Positions 48,549 through 58,744 are shown, counted from the stretch's first letter. The stretch is DNA of 64,000 bases from Flavobacteriaceae bacterium (GCA_028279515.1 JANQNQ010000003.1:186001-250000), one strand, 5' to 3'. The notes: generated from the sequence alone by a model not told the origin. Translations and numbers: made by a program.

Positions 48549-50266
48549 GAATACAATCACCTATTACCCTACTACGTATCATTTCATATCGTCATCTTCT
48601 TTTACTATCCTTCTCTTTTCTGATGCTTGCAGGATGCAAGAAAGCACCAGAAAGAGGGCTTGTGACAGAAAAGGCCATGGTCGTTTCGGCACGCGTCGAA
48701 GCCTCTAAGATCGGAAGCGATATCCTTAAAAAAGGCGGTAATGCCTTTGATGCGATGGTTGCTACTGAGTTAGCATTAGCTGTTGCCTATCCGTATGCCG
48801 GAAATTTAGGTGGTGGAGGCTTTATGGTCTATCGAAAGGCTGATGGCGAAATTGGCGCTTTGGATTACAGAGAAAAAGCGCCCTTGGCTGCTCATAAGGA
48901 CATGTACTTAGATTCGTTAGGCAATGTGATTCCGGGAAAAAGTTTATACGGAGCCACTGCCGTGGGAGTCCCTGGTACAGTTGCAGGCGTATTTGCTGTT
49001 CATGAGCGTTTTGGAAGCCTTCCGATAAAAGAATTGCTACAACCTGTTATTGACTTAGCAAGAAAGGGTGTTGTAGTCACAGAAAAGCAAGAGAAACGTA
49101 TCAAGGAATACTTACCTAAGATTCTTGAAGTAACTGGCGACAGCACGCTTTGGGCTACCGAATTCAAGACCAATGATGTTATACAATACAATGCGTTAGC
49201 CGAAACACTTACAAGAATTCAGGAGGAAGGCCGCAATGGTTTCTATGAAGGAGAAACGGCACAAAAACTGGTAGATTTCTTGCAAGCAAGAGGCGGATAC
49301 ATCACAGTAGAAGATTTAGCCAAGTATGAAGCTAAATGGAGAGACCCCGTTACCTTTTCGTATGACGACCTACGCATTATTTCGATGTCCCCTCCTTCAA
49401 GCGGAGGTGTATGTCTAGCACAAATAATGAAAATGGCCGAGTCCTACGATCTACACAAGTATGGGCATAATTCACCCGAGAGCATACAAGTACTGGTCGA
49501 GGCCGAACGACGTGCGTATGCCGACCGTAGTCACTTTCTCGGTGACCCTGATTTTGTTTATATACCAATGGAAGAACTTGTCAGTAAAGGGTATCTCGAC
49601 AACCGTATGAGCGACTTTTCATTTGACAAGGCAACCCCATCTGAGTCCATATCCCACGGAAGCGTAGAAGTGGTAGAAAGCATGGAAACTACCCACTACT
49701 CTATTGTTGATTCCGAAGGAAATGCAATCTCAGTTACGACCACACTAAACGGAGCCTATGGTTCTAAGCTCTACTGTGATGAGCTCGGTTTCTTTCTCAA
49801 CAATGAAATGGACGACTTTAGTGCCAAACCTGGAGTGCCAAATATGTTCGGACTGGTTGGTGCTGAGGCCAATGCCATCGCTCCTGAAAAGAGAATGTTG
49901 AGCTCCATGACTCCAACAATCGTCGAAAAAGAGGGAAAACTCTTTATGGTAGTTGGAACGCCTGGCGGTTCTACGATTATTACTTCAGTTTTGCAAAACA
50001 TATTGAATGTTCATGAATACGGAATGGGTATGCAAGAAGCAGTCAACCAACCACGCTTTCACCACCAATGGCTACCAGACGTCATCATGATGGAACCCAA
50101 TTCTTTTCCGCAGGAAACAAAAGACGCACTCATTGCCAAAGGATATGAAATCACTGAAGAACGTACTCCGGTCATCGGAAAAGTAGACGCTATCCTTGTC
50201 TTACCGGATGGAAAATTGGAAGGCGGTGCAGACCCTCGGGGCGATGATACCGCTGTCGGTTTCTAA
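48545..50266 (+). CDS. ggt: Gamma-glutamyltransferase lipoprotein
   Basis: A lipoprotein signal (HLLLLSFSFLMLAGCKK) leads into the large subunit (AMVVSARVEASKIGSDILKK, GGNAFDAMVATELALAVAYP, GGGGFMVYR-like segment). The autocleavage Thr is Thr382 in METTHYSIVDSEGNAISVTT, and MSSMTPTIVEKEGKLFMVVG plus GTPGGSTIITSVLQNILN follow in the small subunit. The enzyme splits gamma-glutamyl bonds, classically of glutathione, and moves the group to water or amino acids in the periplasm. Here it is membrane-tethered. Since glutathione synthesis is not evident, gamma-glutamyl peptides scavenged from the medium are the likely substrates (inference). Confidence 0.93.
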   Translation: MRIQSPITLLRIISYRHLLLLSFSFLMLAGCKKAPERGLVTEKAMVVSARVEASKIGSDILKKGGNAFDAMVATELALAVAYPYAGNLGGGGFMVYRKADGEIGALDYREKAPLAAHKDMYLDSLGNVIPGKSLYGATAVGVPGTVAGVFAVHERFGSLPIKELLQPVIDLARKGVVVTEKQEKRIKEYLPKILEVTGDSTLWATEFKTNDVIQYNALAETLTRIQEEGRNGFYEGETAQKLVDFLQARGGYITVEDLAKYEAKWRDPVTFSYDDLRIISMSPPSSGGVCLAQIMKMAESYDLHKYGHNSPESIQVLVEAERRAYADRSHFLGDPDFVYIPMEELVSKGYLDNRMSDFSFDKATPSESISHGSVEVVESMETTHYSIVDSEGNAISVTTTLNGAYGSKLYCDELGFFLNNEMDDFSAKPGVPNMFGLVGAEANAIAPEKRMLSSMTPTIVEKEGKLFMVVGTPGGSTIITSVLQNILNVHEYGMGMQEAVNQPRFHHQWLPDVIMMEPNSFPQETKDALIAKGYEITEERTPVIGKVDAILVLPDGKLEGGADPRGDDTAVGF

Positions 50267-50330
50267 AAAAAGATATACCAGACGCAACCATTTTAAATTT
50301 CTTTCCTCTTTGTGAAAAGACAATTCTAAT

Positions 50331-50945
50331 ATGAAAAATATATACCTCTGGTTGTTTCTTACTCCATTCTTTATGGCGATTACCTGTGATGACGATGACT
50401 ATTGCGGCCTAGACGAATTCGAGGGGTTTGATGTGACCATAAGCAATACGGCCGACACCTATCAAGTTAATGACCTCATCAGCTTATCGGCAACGGCTTC
50501 CTCTGGGTTGTTCGATCCCTGTGAGACTGAGGACTTCGTTACAGTCACAGACCCCGAAATGTTTCGTGAAGGTGTCTTTTTGTTAAAGATTGAGACGGTT
50601 TCTGATGAGATCAATGCGGTGATTGCTCAAGATGATTTTGTGTTTGAACTGGTAGAAGGTGATTCCTTCAATCCGAACGGATGCCTGGAGTCTGAAAATT
50701 TTACCCCAACACTGTCTAACGATGAGAGTGAATATGATTTCCAACTAAATTTTATTCCGCAGGAAACCGGATTGTATTGCATTGCCTTCGCATGGATCAG
50801 TCGTTTTGATGAAAGCATCGATGTACATGAAGGCCTTATGAATACAGAAGACCTCATCGACAATCAAATCCGTTTTAGAAATTGTAATCGTAGATACGGA
50901 AGATTGCTTGATCGCAATGAACTCTATTTTTTTCGCGTGGAATAA
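50331..50945 (+). CDS. Hypothetical lipoprotein
   Basis: The N-terminus MKNIYLWLFLTPFFMAITC fits a lipoprotein signal with Cys19 acylated, followed by a very acidic stretch (DDDDYCGLDEFEGFD). The rest (about 185 residues) is beta-rich (FDVTISNTADTYQVNDLISL, SATASSGLFDPC, FDFQLNF-like segment, GLYCIAFAWISRFDESID) with four more cysteines, and ends RRYGRLLDRNELYFFRVE. Its shape resembles a carbohydrate-binding or Ig-like domain, but I recognise no family. It is surface- or periplasm-exposed. It is followed 15 bases later by the AlkD-like gene. Confidence 0.7.
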   Translation: MKNIYLWLFLTPFFMAITCDDDDYCGLDEFEGFDVTISNTADTYQVNDLISLSATASSGLFDPCETEDFVTVTDPEMFREGVFLLKIETVSDEINAVIAQDDFVFELVEGDSFNPNGCLESENFTPTLSNDESEYDFQLNFIPQETGLYCIAFAWISRFDESIDVHEGLMNTEDLIDNQIRFRNCNRRYGRLLDRNELYFFRVE

Positions 50946-50960
50946 AGTGTACCTTTAACC

Positions 50961-51629
50961 ATGCCTTTTTTACAACAGTTACAACAATCATTTCAAAATA
51001 ACGCCAACCCCACCGAGGCGACGGGAATGCAGACGTATATGCGGGATATGTTTGTGTATCACGGAATCAAAGCGCCCTTGCGCAAAAAGCTTCAAAGGGA
51101 AGCTTATGATGCCCACAAACCTGAAGTGCAGGCGAATATTCGAGAGATCACAGATGCCCTATTTGCATTACCTCAACGCGAATATAACTACTGTGCCATC
51201 GACCTCTACACACGAATCTTAAAGAAGAAATTTGTAAAAGAAGATATTGTTCAAATCGAACGTATGATCACTACCGAATCTTGGTGGGATACAGTCGATC
51301 TGACAGCCAAACATATTTTGGGAAACTATCTGTTGTTATTTCCTTCGGAAAAAGAACACATTATCAGCCGCTATTCAGATGACGACAATATGTGGCTTAA
51401 CCGTTCGGCTATTTTATTTCAACTCGGATATAAGGAAAAGACCGATGAACAGGAATTATTCAAACAATGCCTGAAGCACCGCCACTCTGAAGAATTCTTT
51501 ATTCAAAAGGCCATTGGCTGGGCCTTGCGAGAATATGGAAAAACAAATCCCAAGGCCGTTAAAGCGTTTGTAGCGTCTACTACCCTTGCGCCACTAAGCA
51601 CGCACGAAGCCATTCGAAATATCAAGTAA
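50961..51629 (+). CDS. AlkD-like DNA alkylation repair protein
   Basis: The protein is all-helical with HEAT-like repeats, starts MPFLQQLQQSFQNNANPTEA, and contains FVYHGIKAPLRKKLQREAYD, LPQREYNYCAIDLYTRILKK, TTESWWDTVDLTAKHILGNY and FIQKAIGWALREYGKTNP. The SWWDTVD and the final KAIGWALREY are typical of AlkD/AlkC. Such glycosylases remove cationic alkylated purines, using a Trp/Asp pair without flipping the base. Length 222 is standard. It is downstream of the hypothetical lipoprotein and may be transcribed with it. The terminator at 51692-51728 serves both strands. Confidence 0.9.
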   Translation: MPFLQQLQQSFQNNANPTEATGMQTYMRDMFVYHGIKAPLRKKLQREAYDAHKPEVQANIREITDALFALPQREYNYCAIDLYTRILKKKFVKEDIVQIERMITTESWWDTVDLTAKHILGNYLLLFPSEKEHIISRYSDDDNMWLNRSAILFQLGYKEKTDEQELFKQCLKHRHSEEFFIQKAIGWALREYGKTNPKAVKAFVASTTLAPLSTHEAIRNIK

Positions 51630-51691
51630 TGAGACATACGTTGAAAAATTGTCTAACCTTCCGTAAGCCCTACTTTCAAAATCTCCAAAAC

Positions 51692-51728
51692 AAAAAGCTC
51701 TTAGGACGAATCCCAAGAGCCTTTTAGC
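51692..51728. terminator. Bidirectional hairpin between AlkD-like gene and giant HYR gene
   Basis: AAAAAGCTCTTAGG and CCCAAGAGCCTTTT form an imperfect stem around ACGAAT. On the minus strand GAGCTTTTTGTTTTG follows, giving a T-run after the HYR gene. The sequence after it (GCAGTCATCGTTCACCCC) is copied downstream of the second HYR gene. Confidence 0.7.
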
Positions 51729-51780
51729 AGTCATCGTTCACCCCTTTTATAAACAATGACCTAAATGCTAATAATCAAGG

Positions 51781-54700
51781 TTAGGGCAACTGTTCCAATA
51801 TCCTATAGAATACAGAATTGAACACGGCATTGCCAGGGTGGTTCAAAACATTGTCCTTTATCAACAACAGCTCGTTCCCTGCATTGAGGAAAATCAACTC
51901 GCCATCCATATTTACATCTTCATCGTAATAACCTTGCGGTTTGTAGAAAACCGAGGCTTCAAAAGGACTCTCGACCGCTGATACGTCCAGTACTCTCTGC
52001 TTTATCTGTACCGATTCGGCCCCGGTGTTCAGAAATATCACTTCGTTATCACCATTGGCATTCCCAGACCACATCCCTTGGACACCTGTCGGCATGCCAA
52101 AACTTGTCTGCGCGTATGTACCGAAGGTCGCCGTGCTTCCATCGGTGAAGTCCATCAACGTGGCACTGCTGTTAAGTCCGATTGCACTACTGCTCATAAT
52201 ACCCAGATGGTTGCGATGCTTAATCGCTACATGGTAATTGCCAACCGGTTGATTAAAGGCTAATGGAGATGTTCCGTCCAAGGCTACCACATCACTGTCA
52301 CGTTGCAATAGAGCGGACTGGCTGTCGATGACCATAGTGTTAGTAGTGGCATCACGTAGCTCTACCCAGACCCAATCTACAATGGCATCAGCTCCTGTTA
52401 CACTAAGTACCGAACTATCAATGGTCGCCCCATCACTATAGGGTGTATTTAATGGGATGTAATTGCCAACCCTTAGGTCATCACGCATCAGTCCGTCTGT
52501 AGCAATTGTAGAGTTTAAGGCACTTCCTTGTAGATACGCCTTTGGTGATGCAAATACATTACAATTTCCAGAGGTATCGCTAACGGTCACCGTAAATGAG
52601 CATGTACTTTGATTTCCACTGGCATCAGTGGCTACAAAGGTATTGGTGGTCGTTCCGAACGGGAAGGCACTTCCACTCGGTAGTCCTGCTGTTTGTTGCA
52701 GGTTGCCTGGGATGATAAACATATTGGTAATAAAGCTTGTGGCGATGGCTTCCATAGAAGCATTGTCCACCAAACCGCTATTTAGACCGGCAAATAGCAG
52801 GTAATACATTCTAGTTGTGCCACTAAGTCCGGTCACCTGATGCTGGTCACTACTGGTATCATTAGAAAAGTTCTGCGTAGCATTGCTGTTTTCAGGGATG
52901 ATGACGAGATGGTTCACTGAGGGATCACTTTCAAAAAATGAAGGCACCGTGATCTCTCGAACTCGCTTTACGAACAAGTTATAGTTAACCCCTCCTACCG
53001 TAATTGTAGAGGTAAAACCATCGGCAGCTCCATTACCGTCTGCTCCCAAACTTCCAGTAATGTTGAAACTATTGACATTGTCCAGATCGGCAGCCAAGAG
53101 CCACATGTTTTTCACCTTTCTGGTGAAGAACGCTCCGTTGGTTCCAAAAGCCGAGGAGGCGATGATGCTATTGTCTGAATAGCTGATAGGACCTGCATTG
53201 AGGTCAGTTCCGATGAGATTTCCCTCATCATACATATCAGCTCCTCCTCCTATCTCGGTAAAAGCGAGTCCGTCGTCAATCCGATGCCCATTAACACCAT
53301 TATCTCCATCCATTGCAAAGTCAAATGGGCTTGGAATCAAACTAGTTACCAGCTGATGGCTTTGATTAAAGTTGTTGAGTACATTCTGCAACGAATTGGT
53401 AAACAGGGTACAATTGTCTATCACTGTTGGCATTTGATAATTCACCACAGCACTGCAGAGTCCACTGTCATTGTTTACTGAAATATTGGCTGGACAAGAG
53501 ATGTTTGGAGCTGTTGTCTCGTTGACCGTAACGGTCTGAGTACAAGTACTGCTATTGCCAGCAAGGTCTGTGACCGTCCATGACACCGTTGTGGTACCGA
53601 TTGGATAGATACCTGAGGCACCCACTAAACCAGTGAAGTCGTTAGTGAGTAGTAAACTTCCCTGTGAGATAACATCGATTTGAAAGTAACTTGGGCTATC
53701 CGGGCACATATCTTTATGTACATTCGATTTTCCCTGAAGTGTAAATATAAGGTCTGACCCATAAGTAGTGATCCAAGAATTCCAAGTGCTCATTGGAACA
53801 ATAATATCACGTTCTGCCCTAGTACATAGCTCCGCACTCATATTCAATAGCATTACGTTATCAGGACCACTGAGGATAAAGTTTTCTTGCGCTCCAAAAT
53901 CATCGTGATCTCCGCTAAAGCTGATTCTCAGCACCACATCTTCTGCTGTCGTTGACATATTTGACAAGAAGGCTAATGTATCAACCAATTCTCGTTGTGT
54001 ATTAAAGTCGTAAGGGACTCTAGATGTCGTAGGAATCAATGTTGTACCACAGTCATCTCCCAAGGTGGGCATTGGGACACTAACTCCAGCGGTACAAGCA
54101 TTAGGATTTACATTGACCACAATATCGGGAGAGCAACTAATCGTAGGTGCTGTAGTATCTTCTGAGGTTATTGTAAAGGAACAAGTATTGGTGTTACCAC
54201 CTATATCTTTACTGAAGAAAGTGTTGACCGTGGTTCCTGTAAAGACAGAACCAGGAGGAAGTCCAGCTACTTGTATAGGACGACCACTGCTGTAGTCGTG
54301 AAATTCAATCACAACTGGAAATGTTAATGCCGCAGAAACATCATACCATTTCTCAACATTAAATACGACATAATCTTCTTCGCCTAAAGCTGAATTTGGA
54401 TTGCCCGGTCTCCAATTTTCAAAGAAATTAGGTTGACCACTTTGCCAAGCGAATGAACCTTCTGTAGCCAAATCGTTATAGCCTAAAAATATGCCTACAT
54501 TTGACGGAAGACTTTGTTGAGCTTGGTAGATATAATCATTCTCATCCATAGAGTTGATAGTCAGTAAATCATAGTTATTGGCCTGTGCTAGGGCGAAAGC
54601 TTCTGGGCCTGTCATTGCAGCATCCGAGATAAAGTAGGTACTGTCTCCAAAAGACCCAAACAAAGTGAATCCGGGGACTGTGGTCGGAACTGCAGGGAAA

Positions 54701-56805
54701 CCGCAATCATCAGAGGTTGTAGGGCTCGCAAAGTTGACCTGTCCTGGACAACTTAAGTTAATGTCAGCAGGGCACGAGATCGTGGGAACCACTGATTCTG
54801 TAACTATGATACTCTGTACACAACTACTGCTGTTCCCTGAAGTATCCATAGCGGTCCAGGTAACTATTGTTGTCCCAATAGGATAGGTTCCCGAGGCATC
54901 CGACGTACCGTTAAAGTCATTGGTGAGGGTAACTGCCGAACAATCGTCGGAAGCTGAAGGAGTCGGTACGTTGACCATGGCATTGCATTGTCCTGCATCA
55001 TTATTCACCGTGATATCGATCGCGCAGCTAATCGTTGGAGCGATGGAATTGTTCACTGTGATCTGTTGTGTACAAGTACTGGTGCGTCCCCCGTCATCCG
55101 TTACCGTCCAAGTTACTACGGTAGTCCCTAACGGATAGGTTCCCGAAGCATCTGAAGTGCCTGTATAGTCATTAATGACTGAAGCGATGAGACAATTATC
55201 TGAAACCGTCGGGGCAGGAACTGTGACCATCGCATTGCACATGCCTGGGTCGTTGGCAATCATGATATCCGAACTACAATTGGCCACTGGGGGTTCTGGG
55301 TCATTCACTATGATTTCCTGTACACAGCTTGTACTGTTACCCGAAGCATCAGTAGCGGTCCATGTGACCCGAGTCAATCCCTCTGGGTAAGAACCTGAAG
55401 CATCTGCCGTGCCTGTGTAATCGTTGGTTACCGTTACCGAACAGTTGTCTGAAAAAGTTGGCGAAGGTACTGTCACCGTTGCACTACATATACCAGGGTC
55501 AATATCGGTAATAATTTGAGCCGGACAACTGATCGTTGGGGCTTCCGTATCATTGACTGTGATCAGTTGAGTGCAGCTTGCACTATTTCCATCAACATCA
55601 GTGGCCGTCCACGTGACCGTGGTCGTCCCTACCGGATAGATTCCCGAGGCATTCGAAGTACCATTAAAGTCGTTGATCAGACTAGGACTAGAAAAGGTAC
55701 AATTATCCGTGACGGTGGGTGAAGGTATCGTAACATTCGCATTGCACATACCTAGGTCACTACTAACTGTAATGTCAGCTGAACAGACAATAGCTGGAGC
55801 CTCGTTATCATTAACTTGAAGGGTTTGTACAAATGTTAAACTATTACCTGAGGGGTCTGTAGCCGTCCACTCTACGAGGGTAGTTCCTAGAGGATAAAGT
55901 CCCGAAGCATCCGAGGTTCCTGTAATACTATTTGTGATCGTAAAGGAACAATTATCGGAGACCACTGGTGAAGGGACGGTGACATTCGCAAAGCACTCAC
56001 CGGAAACCGTGTTTGTGGTAACATCAGTAACTGAAGTAAGCTCTGGTGCATTATTGTCAACTATGGTAACCGTTGCCGTACAGGAATCGCTTAGACCATT
56101 GATGTCCGTAATCGTCAAGGTGACCAAATTGGCACCTAGGTCTGTACAAGCGAAATCAGTCTTGTCCAGTGCCAATGCAAATCCTGGGGTATCATCTGTA
56201 GAACCTCCGTCAATATTGGAAGGAGTGATACTTGCATTCCCAGAATTATCTAATGTTATGGTTATATTTTGGCAAACTGCCATGGGAGGGGTGTTTTTTA
56301 TAACTCTTCCGCTAACGACATCTTCAAATGGGGCAATACCCCCACCTACGCAATCAGCAGTATTACATGTTGCAAGAAAGGACGAAATTCCACTGACAAT
56401 ATCAATCGTATTATTCCCAGAATCCAATGCTTGAGTATAGGCCAAAATGAGCGTAGGAGTACCGGTTAAATCAGGAGCAATCTGTGTGAAAAATTGTGTA
56501 ATACTTGCATTACTCGAAGCGGATATCGAATTATTGAAAACTGCTGTGCCGTAATTCGGACTGTTGGCAATAGCGATGTTGATATTGGAATACGTACTTG
56601 TAGATGCATCGAAATCGAAGGATCCAGTAGCCGTAGCGCCGCTATTGAAGGTGACATTATCCAGACGCCAAGTGGTCTGTTGGGAATATGTGATACTCGT
56701 TGCTAAAAAAAATAGGCTAACGATAAGTCTGCTAATGGATGTATTGGGTATACAACAAGACTTATGGGTCAGGAGCATTACCTTTAAGGGGTTGTTGATT
56801 TTCAT
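51781..56805 (-). CDS. Giant secreted HYR-repeat protein with domains inserted inside HYR units (HYR1)
   Basis: Domains by residue: signal peptide 1-42 (ending TSITYSQ); a beta domain 43-165 (WRLDNVTFNSGATATGSFDF); an Ig-like unit ~166-250; then HYR units with the repeated consensus SC-P-x-D-I-x-V ... C-x-A-x-V-x-V-P-x-P-x-x-x-D-N-C ... D-A-S-G-x-Y-P-x-G-T-T. The sixth to eighth units are interrupted after their DxC: by a C-type lectin-like domain (~705-835, with FLGYNDLATEGSFAWQSGQP), by a beta-sandwich (~922-1055), and by a large domain (~1122-1365). A C-terminal module (~1413-1674) ends with Asp/Asn-rich calcium-loop-like motifs. The protein is a probable surface adhesin. No standard T9SS sorting domain is seen. 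1674 residues. Confidence 0.85.
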   Translation of the reverse strand: MKINNPLKVMLLTHKSCCIPNTSISRLIVSLFFLATSITYSQQTTWRLDNVTFNSGATATGSFDFDASTSTYSNINIAIANSPNYGTAVFNNSISASSNASITQFFTQIAPDLTGTPTLILAYTQALDSGNNTIDIVSGISSFLATCNTADCVGGGIAPFEDVVSGRVIKNTPPMAVCQNITITLDNSGNASITPSNIDGGSTDDTPGFALALDKTDFACTDLGANLVTLTITDINGLSDSCTATVTIVDNNAPELTSVTDVTTNTVSGECFANVTVPSPVVSDNCSFTITNSITGTSDASGLYPLGTTLVEWTATDPSGNSLTFVQTLQVNDNEAPAIVCSADITVSSDLGMCNANVTIPSPTVTDNCTFSSPSLINDFNGTSNASGIYPVGTTTVTWTATDVDGNSASCTQLITVNDTEAPTISCPAQIITDIDPGICSATVTVPSPTFSDNCSVTVTNDYTGTADASGSYPEGLTRVTWTATDASGNSTSCVQEIIVNDPEPPVANCSSDIMIANDPGMCNAMVTVPAPTVSDNCLIASVINDYTGTSDASGTYPLGTTVVTWTVTDDGGRTSTCTQQITVNNSIAPTISCAIDITVNNDAGQCNAMVNVPTPSASDDCSAVTLTNDFNGTSDASGTYPIGTTIVTWTAMDTSGNSSSCVQSIIVTESVVPTISCPADINLSCPGQVNFASPTTSDDCGFPAVPTTVPGFTLFGSFGDSTYFISDAAMTGPEAFALAQANNYDLLTINSMDENDYIYQAQQSLPSNVGIFLGYNDLATEGSFAWQSGQPNFFENWRPGNPNSALGEEDYVVFNVEKWYDVSAALTFPVVIEFHDYSSGRPIQVAGLPPGSVFTGTTVNTFFSKDIGGNTNTCSFTITSEDTTAPTISCSPDIVVNVNPNACTAGVSVPMPTLGDDCGTTLIPTTSRVPYDFNTQRELVDTLAFLSNMSTTAEDVVLRISFSGDHDDFGAQENFILSGPDNVMLLNMSAELCTRAERDIIVPMSTWNSWITTYGSDLIFTLQGKSNVHKDMCPDSPSYFQIDVISQGSLLLTNDFTGLVGASGIYPIGTTTVSWTVTDLAGNSSTCTQTVTVNETTAPNISCPANISVNNDSGLCSAVVNYQMPTVIDNCTLFTNSLQNVLNNFNQSHQLVTSLIPSPFDFAMDGDNGVNGHRIDDGLAFTEIGGGADMYDEGNLIGTDLNAGPISYSDNSIIASSAFGTNGAFFTRKVKNMWLLAADLDNVNSFNITGSLGADGNGAADGFTSTITVGGVNYNLFVKRVREITVPSFFESDPSVNHLVIIPENSNATQNFSNDTSSDQHQVTGLSGTTRMYYLLFAGLNSGLVDNASMEAIATSFITNMFIIPGNLQQTAGLPSGSAFPFGTTTNTFVATDASGNQSTCSFTVTVSDTSGNCNVFASPKAYLQGSALNSTIATDGLMRDDLRVGNYIPLNTPYSDGATIDSSVLSVTGADAIVDWVWVELRDATTNTMVIDSQSALLQRDSDVVALDGTSPLAFNQPVGNYHVAIKHRNHLGIMSSSAIGLNSSATLMDFTDGSTATFGTYAQTSFGMPTGVQGMWSGNANGDNEVIFLNTGAESVQIKQRVLDVSAVESPFEASVFYKPQGYYDEDVNMDGELIFLNAGNELLLIKDNVLNHPGNAVFNSVFYRILEQLP

Positions 56806-56900
56806 TTGTATTATTGTGGTTAATAGAGTTGCTCACAATAATAATTCATGATTCAAACCTTCGAAAATTTCAGCCGTAACAAAAAGTAACAATCCAGGTT

Positions 56901-58538
56901 TTACAGGCTTTGAACGAACTTTTCAAGCTCTATACCTTTAGGAATATCTAGCTTCTTCCTAATCCTGTAGCGTACCATTTTGGTAGCATCTACGGTACTA
57001 TTTCTAATAATGGAAATCTCCTTGACGGATAGGTTCAATCGAGATAGGGCGCAAACCTCGCGTTCTGTTTTAGTCAATTCAGGGTACAGATGCATTATTT
57101 TCTCATGAAATCCCCTATTTACCTCCTCTATCTTATCCTGAAGCAATGAAAGTTTGCTCTCTGTGGCAATTTGTTGGTCAAGCCTTAAGATCAAAGAGTT
57201 TGTATATTCCAGGATGTCATTCGAAATGGTGCCCTTTTTATCCTCTTTTATCTGTTTTGAAAGTTCTTCGATGAATTGCAATCGCATGCTGTTGTCGGCA
57301 ACCAAAAACCTCAACTCTGCCTCAGACACTTTTACTTTTTCGTCAAGTAGTTCTTTTTTGAGCTTTTCCTTTTCTAATCTGTCTGCTACGATTCGTACAC
57401 GCGCTTTATAGTTTCTCCATAACAGATAACCTACCAACCCTCCAACTAGCAAGGCAGCAATGAACAAGATAACATATAATTGAATTTTGTTTCTTCGTTC
57501 CTCAGACAAGGTCTCTAGTTCATTGCGTTCCTTTTCCAATTCGTATTGTAATTCCAGCTCTTTAATGCGTTCTGCAGATTGTAGGCCATAAATAGTGTCA
57601 GAGTGTTTTTTGAACTTTCGATAATCTTGATATGCCAATTCAAAATTTTTCATGTTCCTATGTACCACACTTCGTCTCAGATAGGCATCGGTAATCCTTT
57701 CTCTAAACCCTTCTTCCTTAGCAATTTGCAATGATGAATCCGCATATTTCTTTGCCAGATCATGACGTTTCAATCGCGAATAGTCTTTAGATAGTGCAAA
57801 ATACGCAACACACATGGACATCTTTTTTCCTAATCTTCTATTGTATTCCAGGCTCGCTAGCTTTATAGGTAGCGACTTGTCATATTGACCCGTAATGGAA
57901 TAAACAACAGCACGATTGTCATCAACTCCGCGAATATCATCTTCACTTCCGAGCGCAATAAAAAGATCCTTTGCTCTTCCGTAATTGGCCAATGCAGAAT
58001 CTAATTGGTTGATTCTTCTGTATGAGACCCCTAGCATATTGTAGGCTGCAGCCAAACCAAATGTATCTTTCATTTGCCTATTCAATCGTATGGCTACTTT
58101 GAAATTCTCAATTGCGACACTGTCCTGGTACTGGTAACGATATACCAAACCGATATTATGAATCACATCCGCAACATTGCTGGTGTCCTTTAATTTTTCA
58201 TAGATATCCTTAGATTTTAGGTATAATTCGGTGGCCTGCCCATAATCTGCCTTTCTCCTGTTGATCACCCCTAATTGATTATAAATAAAGGCGAGATCCT
58301 CGGGGTTGGCATTGTTTGATTCAGCAAGTTGGCGCGCTTCAGATAAGTGCTTTTCGGCTTCTTTGATATCATACTCTACTTGATATTCTCCTAAAAGCGA
58401 GAGTGCCTTTATTTTATCCTTATTGCTATCGGCCCGTTCGACATTCTTTTCTAATTGCACCAGTGTGCTATCTCTTTCTTGCGAAAATGTTGAAAAAGAT
58501 AGAAATATAATGAGGTAACAGATAATTCTTTGAGCCAT
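56901..58538 (-). CDS. TPR-coiled-coil-LuxR HTH regulator with signal peptide
   Basis: I use the ATG at 58538 (MAQRIICYLIIFLSFSTFSQ), which gives a signal peptide; a TTG two codons earlier is open. Residues ~30-330 are tetratricopeptide repeats (DLAFIYNQLGVINRRKADYG, VADVIHNIGLVYRYQYQDSV). One transmembrane helix follows (~355-375: LYVILFIAALLVGGLVGYLL), then a coiled coil and a C-terminal LuxR HTH (LTKTEREVCALSRLNLSVKE, ISIIRNSTVDATKMVRYRIR). This is a one-piece membrane regulator whose TPR face lies outside and HTH inside. It sits between the two giant HYR genes on the same strand and probably controls one or both (inference). Confidence 0.85.
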   Translation of the reverse strand: MAQRIICYLIIFLSFSTFSQERDSTLVQLEKNVERADSNKDKIKALSLLGEYQVEYDIKEAEKHLSEARQLAESNNANPEDLAFIYNQLGVINRRKADYGQATELYLKSKDIYEKLKDTSNVADVIHNIGLVYRYQYQDSVAIENFKVAIRLNRQMKDTFGLAAAYNMLGVSYRRINQLDSALANYGRAKDLFIALGSEDDIRGVDDNRAVVYSITGQYDKSLPIKLASLEYNRRLGKKMSMCVAYFALSKDYSRLKRHDLAKKYADSSLQIAKEEGFRERITDAYLRRSVVHRNMKNFELAYQDYRKFKKHSDTIYGLQSAERIKELELQYELEKERNELETLSEERRNKIQLYVILFIAALLVGGLVGYLLWRNYKARVRIVADRLEKEKLKKELLDEKVKVSEAELRFLVADNSMRLQFIEELSKQIKEDKKGTISNDILEYTNSLILRLDQQIATESKLSLLQDKIEEVNRGFHEKIMHLYPELTKTEREVCALSRLNLSVKEISIIRNSTVDATKMVRYRIRKKLDIPKGIELEKFVQSL

Positions 58539-58744
58539 ATGCAAGGATAATAAAAAAACTGATATACCAGATCTTCATTTTTAATTAAGGCTCTTGATTG
58601 AGGTGACGGTTCTAATTAGACATGGAAATATTGACTATCACAAAACAATACCTTGTCACCTTTGCAATCTGCGGTAAATAGTAGATTCTATAGCCATACA
58701 GGCAGGAAGTCCTAGCAGTCCCCATTATGTAAGCCTAGAAAAGT

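Noticed and set aside
55934-56434. Plus-strand frames of up to 166 residues across the HYR1 gene
   Set aside because: They are antisense shadows created by repeated codon patterns of the HYR units.
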